The notes under the pieces were generated by a model, which had not been told where the DNA came from, did no database searches, and was given only the letters and a program-made list of their open reading frames with translations. A stretch of DNA of 64,000 nt, from assembly GCA_964017195.1 (NCBI GenBank), contig OZ024895.1:13260501-13324500 (forward strand). Reading direction: 5' to 3'. Each line of letters starts with the position of its first letter. Positions within the stretch are counted from its first letter, which is position 1. Shown here one piece after another: positions 60,489 to 64,000 of the stretch. Made by a program: the position numbers and the translations under genes. Origin of the DNA: Siderastrea radians. Lineage: Eukaryota; Cnidaria; Anthozoa; Scleractinia; Rhizangiidae.

Positions 60489-62208
60489 TTACATAACCAA
60501 AGCTTCTAAAAACACCTTTCGAATACGCTTTATCTCCGAAACGAACATGGTGACCCCCCAAGTTTTTTGACTTTTCTGACATGAGTTGATCATTATCTAA
60601 CTACAGCAAAAGTTTGGTAAAATCTGAACGTGGGAAGATTTTGGGCGCGAACGTCCTTAATTTACATTTCAGCATATTTTTTCACCCCAAAACTCCTGTG
60701 TGCGGAATACTACGTTTACAGTGTGCTCATGCAAGACACGTTTTCGTAGAACAACTATCACTTCGCAGATAACGAAACGGCCACGTTACAAGCAATGTCA
60801 ATTTTATTTGAAGATTCTGAATACATGGCACTGGTATAATGCTTAACAAACTAATCACTATTGGCTAATTTAAAAATATATAACTGATTCCTGTTCATTT
60901 TTGGAATTTTAATATTTCACTCCCAGAGTCTTCCAGCTCCAACGCATATGTTACCAACACAGAGCGCACATGCAGTAGAATGAGAAGTACTGCTCCCTAA
61001 CTTGCAAATTGGATGCTAACGCAGATCTAGAATTTTATCAACAGACGAAACTTACCACCGAAAAACTCATTTAGCGTCCGACTCTGGGCGTGAATGAGTT
61101 TTAACCTCATAATAGCATAAGTAACGACGAAACATGTTACAGCTTAACTTGTTTATTAACAAACAATTATCACAAAAATAGCGAATCAATTCATATTATA
61201 AACTTGTGGTTACATGTGGGTTCAGGTCCACGCCCAAAATTATTATGCTTACAATCTTATAAATAATGGAATCACAGAATTATTATTTGCCAATTTATAT
61301 AAAAGCAACACAAGGTGGAGTCCAAAGTCGTCGAGAAGACCATTCTAACCAGTCCCCCTTCAGCAGCATGTGTTCGAACTTTTTAAGTCCGTGGACGAAA
61401 TGCTGCCACATAATCATTGAAATGAAAGCTATTAAACAGTACTTTCCTCTCGTACTGTTCGTTATGATGTGCAAGGTGTTTCTAAAGCCTTGGCCAAAGA
61501 GAGTCACAAGTAGACAACTTGCGACTCCGTTGGACTATGACTTGTGATGGCTTGCGATGCGTTGCGTCCACTTTGATCGAGCTTAAATTTACACGCAAGT
61601 GAGAAGTTTTTAATTGTTTGGTCAGTCAAGTCGACGCAAGTTGGCTTCAGTATTGTCGTCCTTAGTAAGGGCGCGCGCAAGGCTGCACTGTAATGGCATT
61701 TTGCAATTTCCGTCAAATTTGCGTCCACTTGCAAGTCCGTTTGTCCACCCAATGTTCACGTCTGTCTACGCAAGGTCGCATTTTCACACCTACGTTGACT
61801 TGAGTCTCCGTTTGGCCACAGCCTAACCTCATTTGAGTCTGTCAGTGACATCCTAAGGTGTGGCCATTCAAATAAGTGCTGACTGTTTTTCAAGATGACA
61901 TTAATTTTGGATCTTTCTCCAGACTTAAATGTCAACACTTTTGAAAGCAAGAGGGTAATTTATATCAAATTACACTTTACTGCAGATCAAATTTCACATG
62001 ACAATTACGTCGATTATAGGTACGTGCACCAGGACACTCTCTCAGTTGTGATTCTAAGGAAATGCATTAATAATGTTTACTAACTACAACTACCAATGAA
62101 GAAACTATGTGACATCCTTAGATACAAGAATATATGCATATCAATTCAATGAACATTTACACAGCAAAATTACGTTTAGCAAAAAATACACCTCCTAAAC
62201 TCATCTCA

Positions 62209-63470
62209 ACTTAATCGTTTTGGGATATTTCCTCTTGCCAACATGCGTGTCTCAATTCCCCCTTGTAGCTCGCACTTGGCCTATTCTACACTCAGCCTAC
62301 AAGCTACTTTGCCGTAAGCCAGGCTTTTATAGCAATCAACAGACCTTTGAAAATCGGGGCCACAACTAAAGAACATGATCTCTTGAACCCGTTGAAAAAA
62401 GGCCCTCTCGTTTCAGAAAATACCAGCTTTGACCTAGCCCTGACTTTTTACTTTTTTCTCTTAAAACGAACGCAACCTTGATAATTATAACAGCGACAAT
62501 TAGGATTCCAGCCTGTTCTTCTATTCGTGTTTTCAATCAAAATACATGTTACAATAATTATATACTTTTCCTTTGTTTAAGTGGGCAGGCAGACATGCTG
62601 CCAATACTCTGCAAATGTGCGCCTATATAAAACACAAGTATCCTCTCTCCCGAAATCCCCTGACCTCAAAGCCGACTCCTCCCTTATCAACGAATTATTC
62701 CCTGCGGAACAAGCTCGTTCCAACACTGGGGGGTGGGGGCGGGGACGGAATTACTAGTAATAATAAACTTGGATTCAGTCATCCACTGAATGAATTCAAA
62801 GTGAATGCTGACACAACAACGAAGAAAATGCAATGCAAACTATTCCACCTTAATGTACACGTTTCCTGTAAAGAAACTAAATACGTGAGCATTATTTTTT
62901 TTCTATTAATTGGATTTAACAGAATCAGCTCTTGCGTATATTATCAACTAGTATATAATCAACTACTAATGAAGTAGCTTACCAGTAAAGTTAAAACAAA
63001 GTACAATAACCAAAAAAAAAAAACTTCAAAAATCGCACACCAGAGAATCACAGCCTCGGACAATTTTTGAAGAACTCTCTGGGGAATACACGTAAATGCT
63101 GCATTATACAGTAGCTAGGGCCATGAACAGCCCCCACAGGACTGCTTTCATGGACTGTTGTCAATCGAGAACTGTAAGAAAGTGTGTGAAGCTGAAAGAT
63201 GAATTTGTGAGTCACCACTTCACCTACCGTCAAACCAGCACAGTACAGTTTCACAGACCTATTGACTGAGCTGGGGTCACAAGGGAAAAATATTTGACTT
63301 TCAAGGACAGGAGAGCTTACTGTCTCTGTTCCACTCACCATATCCTTGAGTTAAATATTTTCTTATCTGGCACTCGCACCCAGTCAATAAGTACAGTTAT
63401 TTAATGCCTTGCCCAACAACCCATGAAAGAGAAGAGAGAGACTGGTTACAGTCCAACGGCAGCCATGAAC
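62209..63470. other. unique sequence, no gene recognised
   Basis: Beyond the duplication. The open frames present (for example 62573-62977 and 63048-63341) show no domain, no splice framework and low-complexity content. Part of the right end is the probable 3' untranslated region of the exon at 63471-63619: ATTAAA, a known variant poly(A) signal, lies on the minus strand at 63405-63400. Confidence 0.4.
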
Positions 63471-63619
63471 CTAACACCACAGCTCAAATCCACCCTCGCC
63501 CTGTCCTCCTCCTCCTTGTCCTCCGGCAGGTGGGGGTCGCTTCTCAGGGGACATCTCACTGTACTCTGTGCCAGAGCCATATCGTGGTGGTGGCTTACCA
63601 GACTTATCAAAGGACGGGT
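63471..63619 (-). CDS. terminal coding exon of an unidentified gene
   Basis: On the minus strand a pyrimidine-rich stretch ends in TTATGCAG (acceptor AG at 63621-63620), then 49 codons run open to TAG. The peptide begins PSFDKSGKPPPRYGSG, continues TEYSEMSPEKRPPP, and ends in a Gly/Gln run and GGFELWC. Pro-rich then Gly-rich composition suggests a disordered cytoplasmic or secreted C-terminus. Codon use and the acceptor support a real exon, but no family can be named; the rest of the gene lies to the right of the window. A minus-strand ATTAAA about 70 bp after the stop is a candidate poly(A) signal. Confidence 0.5.
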
Positions 63620-64000
63620 CTGCATAATTCAAAGAGTTGCAGGAAATAACAATTATTTTTATTGAATTTAGCGGTTAGTAACAACATTGTGCATAAATTC
63701 TAAACCACATTCCCTTCCCCCAAGCCCCTTCAAGGACTCGTTTCAAATAAACAAAATACCCCTCCTAGCTATTATTCAGGTATAACTAGCGCCCCCTTGG
63801 CGATTTCAGAGGGCCTATATTCTTGAAAGGGATCGTAATAGCCTGAGAGCAGGCTCTTGCGTGACCTGGCTCAAAAATGGCTGCTCCAAACCCCGGCTAT
63901 GGTCTCACGACTTGCTAAATATGGTAGGGGCTCCCTCTCCTCCGCAATGGCCTCCTGCAGTCATGTCTTCAGGTCTTGACTACACGCTTAAGCTTTCCCC
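63620..64000. other. probable intron of the minus-strand gene
   Basis: Upstream of the acceptor at 63620 on the minus strand. No further exon could be supported before the window ends. Confidence 0.35.

Larger units (their letters stand above)
52835..62208. repeat. segmental duplication copy B
   Basis: Uninterrupted direct paralog of copy A. It carries the second GPCR and serves as the reference empty site for the 3829-5123 and 12511-51180 insertions. Its own private insertions are near 54659-54971, 58445-58849, 58935-59249 and 60362-60488; its private deletions correspond to 7800-8120 and 8493-9125 of copy A. The 52578-52834 stretch before it is unique and shows nothing. Confidence 0.85.

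Noticed and set aside
61266..61547. Open frame of 93 codons as a gene
   Set aside because: Not conserved in the paralogous stretch at 51917-52060, no domain and no splice context.

Overview
This is a non-coding-rich eukaryotic (metazoan) window of low GC content. It most resembles a cnidarian, probably an anthozoan such as a stony coral. That assignment is inference, from spliced Ig/FN3 receptor exons, intronless rhodopsin-family GPCRs in tandem, and dense MITE-type repeats. No bacterial, RNA-gene or CRISPR features are visible.

Layout. (1) Positions 80-3296 hold four phase-compatible exons (Ig, Ig, FN3, transmembrane) of a single-pass adhesion-type receptor. It carries two in-frame stops, a frameshift, a lost splice acceptor and a lost Ig cysteine, so it looks like a decayed gene. 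(2) About 3765-52577 and 52835-62208 are two direct copies of a segment of roughly 9 kb. Each carries one intronless minus-strand GPCR (9403-10329 and 56520-57428, about 96% identical in protein). (3) The first copy was torn open between 12510 and 51181. The insertion is a cluster of MITE-like elements (termini CCGTATTTTCTCGA), and inside one of these sits a 36.7-kb inverted tandem array (13775-50467). (4) Plus-strand terminal exon sequence ends at 62208; a minus-strand last coding exon lies at 63471-63619.

The central array is the main discovery. About 17 nearly identical 1,935-bp units are arranged head-to-tail in two inverted arms, 4.6 units to the left and 12.6 to the right, around a 297-bp spacer. 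Both outer ends stop at the same unit position (TTTTTTTATATTAAAA). The array is flanked by an exact 8-bp direct repeat, CAGATCCG, inside a MITE whose uninterrupted relative lies at 51103-51160. This is the architecture of a Foldback-type transposon (long inverted repeats built of tandem subunits, with a target-site duplication), but at giant size. One unit is interrupted by a 2,958-bp insertion (31247-34204) with 26-bp imperfect terminal inverted repeats and a perfect 8-bp target duplication (AAAGCGAA). It looks like a non-autonomous hAT-type element packed with about forty ACGGWCCGT motifs, including a 134-bp satellite.

The nesting gives a relative history: segment duplication, then MITE insertion into copy A, then the foldback array insertion, then the hAT-like insertion. 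The second GPCR copy supplies the empty site for the outer insertions. No transposase is encoded in the window, so all these elements would be non-autonomous. The 1,935-bp units contain three short open frames, but all begin at TTG and none resembles a known protein.
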